A stretch of DNA of 64,000 bases from Aphanothece hegewaldii CCALA 016 (GTDB taxonomy: Bacteria > Cyanobacteriota > Cyanobacteriia > Cyanobacteriales > Microcystaceae): NCBI RefSeq assembly GCF_003007785.1, contig NZ_PXOH01000011.1:62001-126000 (forward strand), written 5' to 3'. Positions 54,532-62,208 of this stretch are shown here, piece by piece. Positions within the stretch are counted from its first letter, which is position 1; the number at the start of each line of letters is the position of its first letter. Below the pieces are notes generated by a model, which did no database searches, was not told the DNA's origin, and saw nothing but the letters and a program-made list of their open reading frames with translations. The position numbers and the translations under genes are program-made.

Positions 54532-55299
54532 GTGTCAACACTAACTGCTGCTTATATTGATAGTCCGAGCGAACTACGTCCTAATGCAACCGAAGATGAT
54601 CTCCAAGGTGTGATACGTGCCGCTTACCGTCAAGTTCTAGGCAATGTACACGTAATGGATAGCCAACGTCTCACCAGCGCCGAATCAATGCTCAGAAATG
54701 GCGATATTACCGTAAAAGAATTCATCAGACGGATTGCTCAATCAGATCTTTATCAATCACTCTTTTTTAGTAATAAATCTCCATATCGTTCTATTGAACT
54801 CAATTGTAAACATCTTTTAGGACGTGCGCCTTTAGATCAAGCCGAAATTTCTCAACACGTTCAAACTTATAACGAACAAGGCTACGAAACTGATATCGAT
54901 TCTTACATTGATAGTGCAGAATATGCCGACAATTTTGGGGACAATACCGTACCCTATCCTCGGAGTATTCGCTCTCAAACTGGGATCAAAAACGTTGTTT
55001 ATAATCGTACCCTTTCTTTATTAGGTGGTTACGCAACCAGTGATAACAGCAAAGAAGCGCAATTAATTAATACAGTTGCTGCTAATATTCCGCAAAAAAT
55101 CAAGGTTGCTTCATCAGGCAAAGGATCAACTTATACTAACACCAGTAAGCGGTTCCGTTTGACTATTCTTAATTTAGGATTAGCCAATGCACGTACCAAA
55201 ACCACAACCGTTGAAATCGGTTACTCTCAATTATCCCAAAAAATCCAAAACGTTCAACGCGGCGGCGGGAAAATTTTGAGTATTACTGAAGTTAACTAA
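54532..55299 (+). CDS. cpeE: Phycoerythrin-associated rod linker CpeE
   Basis: 255 residues with the same build as CpeD: linker domain ([74 protein letters not shown]) and CpcD-like end (FRLTILNLGLANARTKTTTV ... IQNVQRGGGKILSITEV). The start is GTG 54532, seven bases after GGAG. It is similar to CpeD by position and length; the third phycoerythrin linker is conventionally CpeE. A hairpin follows. Confidence 0.87.
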   Translation: MSTLTAAYIDSPSELRPNATEDDLQGVIRAAYRQVLGNVHVMDSQRLTSAESMLRNGDITVKEFIRRIAQSDLYQSLFFSNKSPYRSIELNCKHLLGRAPLDQAEISQHVQTYNEQGYETDIDSYIDSAEYADNFGDNTVPYPRSIRSQTGIKNVVYNRTLSLLGGYATSDNSKEAQLINTVAANIPQKIKVASSGKGSTYTNTSKRFRLTILNLGLANARTKTTTVEIGYSQLSQKIQNVQRGGGKILSITEVN

Positions 55300-55312
55300 T
55301 CATTTTTTTCTA

Positions 55313-55343
55313 AGATTAGGGTGGGCAAAACTCATCCTAATCT
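55313..55343 (+). terminator. Stem-loop between cpeE and cpeS
   Basis: AGATTAGG at 55313-55320 pairs with CCTAATCT at 55336-55343, with GTG/CTC near-pairing inside and an A-rich loop. It has the same placement as the hairpins after cpeC and cpeD. Confidence 0.55.
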
Positions 55344-55467
55344 CGTATCTTAATAAATCTAGATTTAGGTTTAATCTATTGTTTTATTAATGGTTTCATC
55401 TCTCTAAAACTCTTTCCTAATCTTCTCAAATTCTCTCTCATTCTAATTAATTAATATAAAGGGTTTT

Positions 55468-55998
55468 GTGATGGATATTACCAAATTTGTAGAAATGTCT
55501 CTGGGTCATTGGAAGTCGCAACGTAGCGCACATCATTTAGCATTCCGTCACTTTGAAGAAATAACTTCAGAAATTGAAATTACACCGCTAGAAAAAGATC
55601 ACCCAGAAGTCATCAAATTGTGTCAATCCTATCAAATTGATCCCGATCTTATTACACATCCTTTTGCCATGAGTTGGGAAGGTGAATCAGACTGGGATGA
55701 AAAAGAAATCTTAAAAGGTTCAACAATATTAATTCCTATTCCCGATCCAGATAATGCCTCCAAAGGAAGATTATTAAGAGATCAAGGATATGCAGAAACC
55801 ATACCCTCTGTGGGTCAATATTATTTTACAGAAGATGGCACATTTGTTCTTTTAACAGAGTATGATAGAGCTACAGCCGAAGAAAAAATCTGGTTTGCTT
55901 CTCCTAATATTCGTTTTCGAGTTTCATTAATTAAAACCAGTAGTGGTAGTGGTGTAGTTACTGCTTCTTTTTCCTCAGAAATTCGAGCTTTATCCTAA
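55468..55998 (+). CDS. cpeS: Phycobiliprotein (phycoerythrobilin) lyase CpeS
   Basis: 176 residues. MDITKFVEMSLGHWKSQRSA followed by HHLAFRHFEEITSEIEI is the CpeS N-terminus. FAMSWEGESDWDEKEILKGS and a late EKIWFASPNIRFRVSLIK are further CpcS/CpeS blocks. The family is a lipocalin-like beta barrel that attaches phycoerythrobilin to a conserved Cys (Cys82-type) of phycoerythrin subunits. It begins a second part of the cluster after the linkers, 12 bp before cpeT. Confidence 0.9.
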   Translation: MMDITKFVEMSLGHWKSQRSAHHLAFRHFEEITSEIEITPLEKDHPEVIKLCQSYQIDPDLITHPFAMSWEGESDWDEKEILKGSTILIPIPDPDNASKGRLLRDQGYAETIPSVGQYYFTEDGTFVLLTEYDRATAEEKIWFASPNIRFRVSLIKTSSGSGVVTASFSSEIRALS

Positions 55999-56010
55999 TC
56001 TTCTTTTAAT

Positions 56011-56616
56011 ATGACTCAAAATGATCACACTAACTTACTAATGTCTCTTGCTCAGGTAATGGCTGGAGATTTTAGCAATCATCAACAAGCAAAAGAAGAT
56101 CCTAAAAATTTTGCTCATATTCGGATTTTTTTTAGACCGCTACCCTTTGAATTTTTTAATGCTATAGGATTTTATTCCGAGCAGTCTTATGATTATGATA
56201 TATGGAATCCTTATCGTCAAGGAATTCATCAATTAATCGACCAAGGAGAGCAAATTTATGTAGAAAATTATGGTTTAAAAGAAGCGTTTCGTTATGCGGG
56301 TGCAGGACATAACTTAGAAATTCTAAAAACTATCTCACCAGAGAATATTCAAAGACGGTGTAACTGTTCAATGATCTTTAGAAAACAAGAAAATTATTTT
56401 AGAGGAGAGGTAGAAGGGAAAAAATGTTTTATACCTAGAAATGGTCGTCAGACTTATTTAATTAGTGAAGTAGAAATCACCGAAAACACATGGGTTAGTT
56501 TAGATCGGGGTATGGATATTAATACTAATGAACAGGTGTGGGGATCGGCCGTTGGCCCCTTGAAATTTGAAAAACGCGCTAGTTTTGCTCAAGAATTACC
56601 GCAATTTATTAAATAA
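56011..56616 (+). CDS. cpeT: Phycobiliprotein lyase CpeT
   Basis: 201 residues. LAQVMAGDFSNHQQAKEDPK, then FAHIRIFFRPLPFEFFNAIG and FYSEQSYDYDIWNPYRQGIH, is the CpeT/CpcT signature. CNCSMIFRKQENYFRGEVEG and SEVEITENTWVSLDRGMDIN follow. The family attaches bilin to the beta-subunit Cys153/155-type site or chaperones the bilin. It is located between cpeS and cpeR, the usual order cpeSTR. Confidence 0.92.
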   Translation: MTQNDHTNLLMSLAQVMAGDFSNHQQAKEDPKNFAHIRIFFRPLPFEFFNAIGFYSEQSYDYDIWNPYRQGIHQLIDQGEQIYVENYGLKEAFRYAGAGHNLEILKTISPENIQRRCNCSMIFRKQENYFRGEVEGKKCFIPRNGRQTYLISEVEITENTWVSLDRGMDINTNEQVWGSAVGPLKFEKRASFAQELPQFIK

Positions 56617-56644
56617 TTCACTTAAATTTTTTGTCAGACGATCC

Positions 56645-56977
56645 ATGAGTGTATCAGAATTACAAGTTGTTATGTTACCCCCTGTAGCCCGTAAAAAAAT
56701 GCAGGCTTGGATAAGAAGTCGTCACCTGATTTGCTCTGGAAATTTCTTCATTTTTGAATCAGTAGAATATTCTGCGATCGAACGATTTGAAGAATGCGTA
56801 ATTAGTTTAGGCGGTACTCTAATTTCAGTTGAACCAACTAAACGAATTTGGATGGGAAATCATCGTCAAGTCCTTCTTTATCAAGCCAAAGCAAGTTTAC
56901 ACACACCACATCATGAATTAAAACAATACTGGTTCAAATACGGTAGTTTTCAAACTAAATTTGATGACACTGTTTAA
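56645..56977 (+). CDS. cpeR: Phycoerythrin operon activator CpeR
   Basis: 110 residues from ATG 56645 (MSVSELQVVMLPPVARKKMQ). AWIRSRHLICSGNFFIFESV, then EYSAIERFEECVISLGGTLI, SVEPTKRIWMGNHRQVLLYQ and HHELKQYWFKYG, match the CpeR family throughout. In filamentous species CpeR activates cpeBA transcription under green light; the mechanism is unsettled. Upstream in-frame sequence back to 56567 overlaps cpeT and is not part of the protein. It is 29 bp after cpeT. Confidence 0.9.
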   Translation: MSVSELQVVMLPPVARKKMQAWIRSRHLICSGNFFIFESVEYSAIERFEECVISLGGTLISVEPTKRIWMGNHRQVLLYQAKASLHTPHHELKQYWFKYGSFQTKFDDTV

Positions 56978-57016
56978 AAAGATTTCATTCTAATAATTAT
57001 TTCGGAGAGTATTTCA

Positions 57017-58075
57017 ATGACTACTAAATTTACATCACCCAGACTTGGTAATGCTTCAGAATTAGGCGTTAATTTATATGAAGATACCGCGCCGATACAA
57101 CTGTTACCAGGAGTCGAAATCGAGCCGCTAATTCAAGCAGTTTATCGACAAGTTTTAGGAAATGCTTATGTAATGGAAAGCGAGCGTTTAAGTATCCCTG
57201 AATCTCGTATAAAAAACAACGAAATTACAGTTCGAGAATTTGTGCGACAAATCGCTTTATCTGACTTATATCGTTCTCGTTTCTTTGATCCTTGTTCTCG
57301 CTATCGTGCCATTGAATTAAACTTTAAACACCTATTAGGACGTGCTCCAGAAAGTTACGAAGAAATGCAGCAACATAGCCAAATTTTAGATGAGGGAGGC
57401 TATGAAGCAGAAATCGATTCTTATTTAGATAGCGATGAATATCAAGATGCTTATGGCGAAGATATCGTCCCTTATTACAGAGGTTATAAAACACAAAGTG
57501 GACGTAACTTAGCTGGATTTACCCACATATTTAAATTACATCGCGGCGCATCTAGTAGCGATAAAAATTTATCCCTTGGTAACTATTCTCGCTTAAATCA
57601 ATCCTTATTAACCAATCGTCCTAGTAATATAACGCCTCCTTCTGGTGTGTCAACTTATGGCGGTTTGACGGATATTCAGAAACTATTATCCGAGGTATTA
57701 AAACCCAAAACACCTACATCCAGTCAATCAAGCTATACCCAACAAACTATTAATTATCCAGAATTACAACGTAAGTATAGTCAACAAGCTGAACAAATCA
57801 AAAAACTCCAATCTCAACTATCCGAACTTAGTTCATTTGCGAGTATCGGTGAAAGTGGGTTAAATAAATGGAATTCAGGTAGTGCATCAACTTCTAGTAG
57901 TAGTATTAGCGCGTCTAGTTCTTTTCAAAATCCTGAGACAGCTTTAGACTATGAAAGAGCCATAGAAGGACAAGCTAAACTGATTACAGAATTAGAAACC
58001 AAAATTGCCGACTCTCGAAGATTAGCCACCATTGGGGAAGCAAAACTCAATAAATGGCGTAGTCGCAGTTATTAG
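57017..58075 (+). CDS. Phycobilisome linker-domain protein with repeated coiled-coil C-terminus
   Basis: 352 residues. The N-terminal 20 (LGNASELGVNLYEDTAPIQL) and the linker domain to about residue 165 ([56 protein letters not shown]) are close to CpeC. The CpcD-like cap is absent. In its place are two coiled-coil units, about residues 248-290 and 312-350, each ending in nearly the same motif: FASIGESGLNKWNSG and LATIGEAKLNKWRSR, separated by a Ser-rich stretch. It starts 39 bp after cpeR. It may be a rod-end or attachment linker for phycoerythrin; no established name is assigned. Confidence 0.75.
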   Translation: MTTKFTSPRLGNASELGVNLYEDTAPIQLLPGVEIEPLIQAVYRQVLGNAYVMESERLSIPESRIKNNEITVREFVRQIALSDLYRSRFFDPCSRYRAIELNFKHLLGRAPESYEEMQQHSQILDEGGYEAEIDSYLDSDEYQDAYGEDIVPYYRGYKTQSGRNLAGFTHIFKLHRGASSSDKNLSLGNYSRLNQSLLTNRPSNITPPSGVSTYGGLTDIQKLLSEVLKPKTPTSSQSSYTQQTINYPELQRKYSQQAEQIKKLQSQLSELSSFASIGESGLNKWNSGSASTSSSSISASSSFQNPETALDYERAIEGQAKLITELETKIADSRRLATIGEAKLNKWRSRSY

Positions 58076-58107
58076 AAGATAGCTTAAAGTACATTTATTA
58101 TTTTAGA

Positions 58108-58138
58108 GGCGCATCGACGATCGCGTCTTTATTTTTTT
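58108..58138 (+). terminator. Intrinsic terminator after the cpe cluster
   Basis: AGGCGC and GCGTCT form a stem (one G-U pair) around a CGATCG-containing loop, followed by TTATTTTTTTC. It ends the cpeCDESTR-linker run. Confidence 0.65.
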
Positions 58139-58187
58139 CTGCCATAAGCTATATACAGAAAGAACTATAAATATTGTTTTGTCATCT

Positions 58188-58222
58188 ATATTACTGTGCT
58201 ATACTGAAAAAGTCAGTAATAT
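58188..58222. promoter_or_regulatory. Inverted repeat upstream of the RHH gene (probable operator)
   Basis: ATATTACTG at 58188-58196 and CAGTAATAT at 58214-58222 are exact complements, with further TACTG/CAGT units between and after. It lies 36-70 bp before the RHH start, where an autorepressing ribbon-helix-helix protein would bind. Confidence 0.5.
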
Positions 58223-58257
58223 TTACTGCAATATAACTGAACTGCAAGGAGACAACT

Positions 58258-58500
58258 ATGGCTAATCAATTTAAAGCCTCTGAAAAAGGAACAAAAATTC
58301 GACTTACTTTAGATGTGTCACAAGAACTCAATAATACATTGAACGAGTTGGCTGATGATGGAAATACCACAAAAAGCGATATTTTAAGACGTGCCATCGC
58401 TTTAATGGAGATTGCCGTAAAAGCTCAAAAGGAAGGCGGTAAAGTCATGCTTGTTAATAATGACAAGTCCGAAACAAAAGAAATTGTAGGACTGTACTAA
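58258..58500 (+). CDS. Ribbon-helix-helix (CopG-like) DNA-binding protein
   Basis: 80 residues. TKIRLTLDVSQELNNTLNEL, followed by DGNTTKSDILRRAIALMEIA, is a beta-ribbon plus two helices typical of CopG/Arc-type regulators. A short tail KVMLVNNDKSETKEIVGLY follows. AAGGAGA precedes the ATG. The inverted repeat just upstream supports autoregulation. The neighbour is a small two-helix membrane protein 70 bp on, separated by a hairpin; whether they form a functional pair is open. Confidence 0.82.
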   Translation: MANQFKASEKGTKIRLTLDVSQELNNTLNELADDGNTTKSDILRRAIALMEIAVKAQKEGGKVMLVNNDKSETKEIVGLY

Positions 58501-58515
58501 ATGGATTTAATAAAC

Positions 58516-58542
58516 TTAACTCCTCAGTTTTTGGGGAGTTAA
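58516..58542 (+). terminator. Hairpin between the RHH gene and the small membrane protein gene
   Basis: TTAACTCC at 58516-58523 pairs perfectly with GGAGTTAA at 58535-58542 around CTCAGTTTTTG-type loop sequence. A short TTT follows three bases later. Perhaps a weak terminator or attenuator. Confidence 0.45.
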
Positions 58543-58569
58543 CGCTTTAAAAAGAAATTCATCATAAAA

Positions 58570-58905
58570 ATGAAAATTTTTGGCAAAAACAATCAAGACG
58601 ATCAAGATAAAGAAAAGTCCGGTAAACTTGATGTTAATAAATATTCTAAAGACGAAAGATACGACCTTGAAATTCTTAAAGAACAAGGTAAACAAGCTAG
58701 AGAAAAAAGAGAGGGACTTAATAGCTTATTATTGCAGGGGACATCTTCTATTATTGCGCTCATGGCAGCAATCGCTTTATTTATCTTACCTGTTTCTAAC
58801 GACGTTAAATCTCATGCCAAAGATATTCTAATTTTTATCGGTGGTGGTGCAAGTGGATATGTAATAAAAGAAGCCAATAAAAAAAATGACAAAGATGCCG
58901 AATGA
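58570..58905 (+). CDS. Small membrane protein of unknown function
   Basis: 111 residues. A charged N-terminal half (DDQDKEKSGKLDVNKYSKDE, KEQGKQAREKREG) precedes two hydrophobic segments (SIIALMAAIALFILPVS and ILIFIGGGASGYVI) and a Lys/Asp-rich tail. The size and two-helix layout recall holin-like or small-toxin proteins, but no family is recognised. It sits directly after an RHH regulator gene. Confidence 0.6.
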   Translation: MKIFGKNNQDDQDKEKSGKLDVNKYSKDERYDLEILKEQGKQAREKREGLNSLLLQGTSSIIALMAAIALFILPVSNDVKSHAKDILIFIGGGASGYVIKEANKKNDKDAE

Positions 58906-59029
58906 TAAATTAATTTAGCTTGACGTACAAAAGTTGTTTAAAAAATCTACAAAATTTTATAAAAATTCTAGCAATACAGCCGCTCATTTCGGCAAATTAT
59001 TTAACAGAAAAGCTAATTTAAAATTAACT

Positions 59030-59935
59030 ATGACCGAAACCCTTATTCTAGAACCCGATACCCTGTGGAATAAAGTGATCACCCAAACCCAACACGCCCT
59101 CTTGTGTGGTGCATTACAACCGATTCTGACTGAATACGAAATCATCGGAGATACAGGGGTTCCTTTTTTGGTTCGGATTGTGACGAATTTAGCCCGTAAA
59201 GATGCAGCAAAGCAGGAAGAGGACAAAAAAGTCAAAACAGAAGGTAAGCCGTTTAATCCCTTTTTACCCTACGATAAAGAGCTATTTGTTACTAATATTT
59301 CTGACACCCATTTATGTTTATTGAATAAATTTAACGTTGTTGATCATCACTTACTCATCGTAACGCGGGAATATGAAGATCAAGACAACTGGTTAACGCG
59401 AGAAGATTTTATCGCTTTGGGAGCAACTTTAGCTCAAATTGATGGTTTAGGTTTTTACAATGGTGGAAAGTTAGCGGGTTCGAGTCAACCTCATAAGCAT
59501 TTACAGTTAATTCCGTTTCCTTTCCTACCCGAAATTCGCCTACCGATCGATTCAGAGATCTCATCAGTCCAGTATAATTCGGATCAGATTGGGATTATTC
59601 CTTGTTTTGAGTTTATTCATGCGATCGCACCTTTAGAACAAAATTGGGTACAATCTCCTGTAGAGTCTGCACCAACTCTTTTAGAAATTTACTATAAACT
59701 TTTAAAAACAGTTCAGTATGAAATCAATAGCCCCAAACAAACTGGAGACTATAATTTATTAATTACACGAGAATGGATAATGATTGTACCGCGTACTCAA
59801 GATAGTTATCAGTCTATTGGTGTGAATGCTGTCGGTTTTGCGGGTGCATTATTGGTTCGTAATATTGAACAATTAAAAATATTAAAAGAAATTAGACCAT
59901 TAAATTTACTCTCTAATGTCGCTAAACTGAAATAA
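59030..59935 (+). CDS. ATP adenylyltransferase / Ap4A phosphorylase
   Basis: 301 residues from ATG 59030 (MTETLILEPDTLWNKVITQT). The longer in-frame start at 58934 adds 32 Lys/Asn-rich residues not typical of the family. NPFLPYDKELFVTNISDTHL, HHLLIVTREYEDQDNWLTRE and GGKLAGSSQPHKHLQLIPFP carry the HIT-like H-x-H-x-Q motif (HKHLQ), where the central His is the nucleophile. The enzyme splits diadenosine tetraphosphate with phosphate. It ends 17 bp before a Uma2 gene. Confidence 0.88.
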   Translation: MTETLILEPDTLWNKVITQTQHALLCGALQPILTEYEIIGDTGVPFLVRIVTNLARKDAAKQEEDKKVKTEGKPFNPFLPYDKELFVTNISDTHLCLLNKFNVVDHHLLIVTREYEDQDNWLTREDFIALGATLAQIDGLGFYNGGKLAGSSQPHKHLQLIPFPFLPEIRLPIDSEISSVQYNSDQIGIIPCFEFIHAIAPLEQNWVQSPVESAPTLLEIYYKLLKTVQYEINSPKQTGDYNLLITREWIMIVPRTQDSYQSIGVNAVGFAGALLVRNIEQLKILKEIRPLNLLSNVAKLK

Positions 59936-59952
59936 AAAAGGAATATATAGAT

Positions 59953-60525
59953 ATGCTTCAAACGAAAACAGAACCCATTAAATTTACTGTATCAGATCTA
60001 GAAGCCTTGGCTTATATTAATAATGACAAGAAATATGAAATTATCGACGGAGAATTATTTGTGACAAGATCCCCTCACATTTATCATCAAGATGCTAGTG
60101 GAAATGTTTATTTTGAATTACAAGCTTGGTCAAAAACGATAGGTACAGGTAAAGCTTTTTTAACACCGGGCATTGTCTTTTCAGAATTTGATAGTGTGAT
60201 TCCTGATGTAATTTGGATTAGTCACGAAAGATTAGCAGTTTTATTAGATGAATCAGGACATTTAACGGGTGCGCCAGAATTAATTGTTGAAGTGCTTTCC
60301 CCCGGTAGTAAGAATGAGATAAGAGACAAAGAAGCCAAGCTTAAATTATATTCAATTCGAGGTATTCAAGAATATTGGCTCGTTAACTATATTTTGAAAA
60401 AAGTTGAAGTGTATCGTCGAGATCAGGCACAATTAAAACTGATTGCTACTTTACATGAAAATGATGTCATAACGTCGCCTCTTTTACCTGGATTTTCTTG
60501 TCAGATACAACAATTTTTTATCTAA
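59953..60525 (+). CDS. Uma2 family (DUF820) endonuclease-like protein
   Basis: 190 residues. FTVSDLEALAYINNDKKYEI followed by IDGELFVTRSPHIYHQ begins the family. GIVFSEFDSVIPDVIWIS, PELIVEVLSPGSKNEIRDKE and IQEYWLVNYILKKVEVYRRD carry the complete PD-(D/E)XK-like core (IPDVIWI ... ELIVEVLSP ... K). The third Uma2 protein of the window. It lies between the Ap4A phosphorylase and ggt genes with gaps of 17 and 12 bp, so it is probably carried in the same transcript. Confidence 0.87.
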   Translation: MLQTKTEPIKFTVSDLEALAYINNDKKYEIIDGELFVTRSPHIYHQDASGNVYFELQAWSKTIGTGKAFLTPGIVFSEFDSVIPDVIWISHERLAVLLDESGHLTGAPELIVEVLSPGSKNEIRDKEAKLKLYSIRGIQEYWLVNYILKKVEVYRRDQAQLKLIATLHENDVITSPLLPGFSCQIQQFFI

Positions 60526-60537
60526 AAAGGAATCAGA

Positions 60538-62100
60538 ATGGGTAAAAAAACACGTGGCGCGATCGCAGCAGGACACCCCAAAACCGCAGAAGCAGGACAA
60601 ATTATCTTTGAATTAGGGGGTAATGCTTTTGATGCTACACTTGCGGCGATGTTAGCATCATTTGTTGTCGAATCAACTTTAACATCTGCGGGGGGCGGCG
60701 GTTTTTTATTAGCCCATACCCAAGAAAAAGAAAACATTTTATTTGATTTTTTTAGTCAATCTCCTTTACAAAAAAAGCCTTTAGATCAAATTGATTTTTA
60801 TCCAGTTGATGTGAATTTTGGCGATGCGATCCAAGAATTTAATATTGGACTCGGTTCAATAGCAGTACCTGGAAATATTTTAGGAATATTTAAAATTCAT
60901 CAAAAATTAGGCACTTTGCCTTTTAGTGTCATAGCCGAACCTGCGATTCATTATGCAGAAAATGGCTTTATCATGACTAATTTTAATGAATTTAGTTATC
61001 GTTTATTAGAACCCATTCTGTTAGCTTATCCCGAAAGCCGTAAGATTTATGCACCACAAGGCAGCTTATTAAAAGAAGGCGAGATATGTTATAACAAAGA
61101 CTTAGCTCAGAGTTTGCGAGAACTTGCCAAAAATGGTTTAGAAACATTCTATCAAGGTGAAATAGCGGCTCGAATGCTCAAAGATTTATCAGTAGGAGGT
61201 TACTTAACACAAGATGATTTATCCTGCTATCGAGTCATCGAACGAAAACCCCTCAAAATTAATTATAGAGGATATGAATTATTAACCAATCCGCCCCCAA
61301 GTTCTGGCGGAATTTTAATTACTTTTGCCCTAAAACTATTAGAAAAGATTGATTTATCTAAAATTAAGTTTGGTAGTCCAGAACATCTCAATATTTTAAT
61401 TCAAGTCATGGAATTAACCAATCAAGCAAGAAGTCAAGAATATGATAACTCTTTATATCAGAACAATATTGCAGAAATTTTCCTCGCTGATGAATTACTC
61501 AAAGACTATCATCAAGAATTAAGTAAAACTAATAAATGGGGCAGTACAACTCATATTAGCGTTATCGATGAAGATGGCAATGCAGCGAGTGTAACTACAT
61601 CTAATGGGGAAGGCTCATCTTATGTGATTCCAGGGACAGGAATTATGTTAAATAATATGTTAGGAGAAGCCGATCTTAATCCTTTGGGCTTTCATAACTG
61701 GACTTGTAATCAACGCATATCATCGATGATGTCTCCTACCTTGATTTTACAAGAGGGTCAACCCAAATTTGTTTTAGGCTCAGGTGGTGCAAATCGCATT
61801 AGAACAGCCATTTTACAGGTTATCTTAAACTTATTAGATTTTAAATTTCCCTTAGATGAAGCGGTGAATCACTCTCGAATTCATTGGGAAAATAATATCT
61901 TAAATATAGAGCCTTCATCTGATCGAGATTTAGCCATTAATAACTTAGAGCTTTCCCCATCTGCTAAAATTTCTCTGTGGCAAGAACAAAATATGTTTTT
62001 TGGGGGAGTTCACGCAGTCGGAATAACACACACAAAGAAAATAGAAGGAGTAGGAGACGCTAGACGCAAAGGGATCGCGCTCATCGAAAATTTAGAGTAA
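60538..62100 (+). CDS. ggt: Gamma-glutamyltransferase
   Basis: 520 residues. GAIAAGHPKTAEAGQIIFEL, GGNAFDATLAAMLASFVVES and TSAGGGGFLLAHTQEKENIL open the large subunit. Autocleavage is expected before the Thr in GSTTHISVIDEDGNAASVTT, giving the catalytic N-terminal Thr. PSSGGILITFALKLLEKI and GSGGANRIRTAILQVILNLL are further blocks. No signal peptide is seen, unlike periplasmic homologues, so it may be cytoplasmic. It hydrolyses or transfers gamma-glutamyl groups from glutathione and related peptides. An ATG after AAGGAATC. Confidence 0.88.
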   Translation: MGKKTRGAIAAGHPKTAEAGQIIFELGGNAFDATLAAMLASFVVESTLTSAGGGGFLLAHTQEKENILFDFFSQSPLQKKPLDQIDFYPVDVNFGDAIQEFNIGLGSIAVPGNILGIFKIHQKLGTLPFSVIAEPAIHYAENGFIMTNFNEFSYRLLEPILLAYPESRKIYAPQGSLLKEGEICYNKDLAQSLRELAKNGLETFYQGEIAARMLKDLSVGGYLTQDDLSCYRVIERKPLKINYRGYELLTNPPPSSGGILITFALKLLEKIDLSKIKFGSPEHLNILIQVMELTNQARSQEYDNSLYQNNIAEIFLADELLKDYHQELSKTNKWGSTTHISVIDEDGNAASVTTSNGEGSSYVIPGTGIMLNNMLGEADLNPLGFHNWTCNQRISSMMSPTLILQEGQPKFVLGSGGANRIRTAILQVILNLLDFKFPLDEAVNHSRIHWENNILNIEPSSDRDLAINNLELSPSAKISLWQEQNMFFGGVHAVGITHTKKIEGVGDARRKGIALIENLE

Positions 62101-62208
62101 GCAAAGCCGAAAAAAACGTATATATTGAGTAAATGATGAAACTGCTTTCATGATCACCACTTCACATAACAACTCATATTTTAATAGCCAATCAATCATA
62201 ATAAACCC

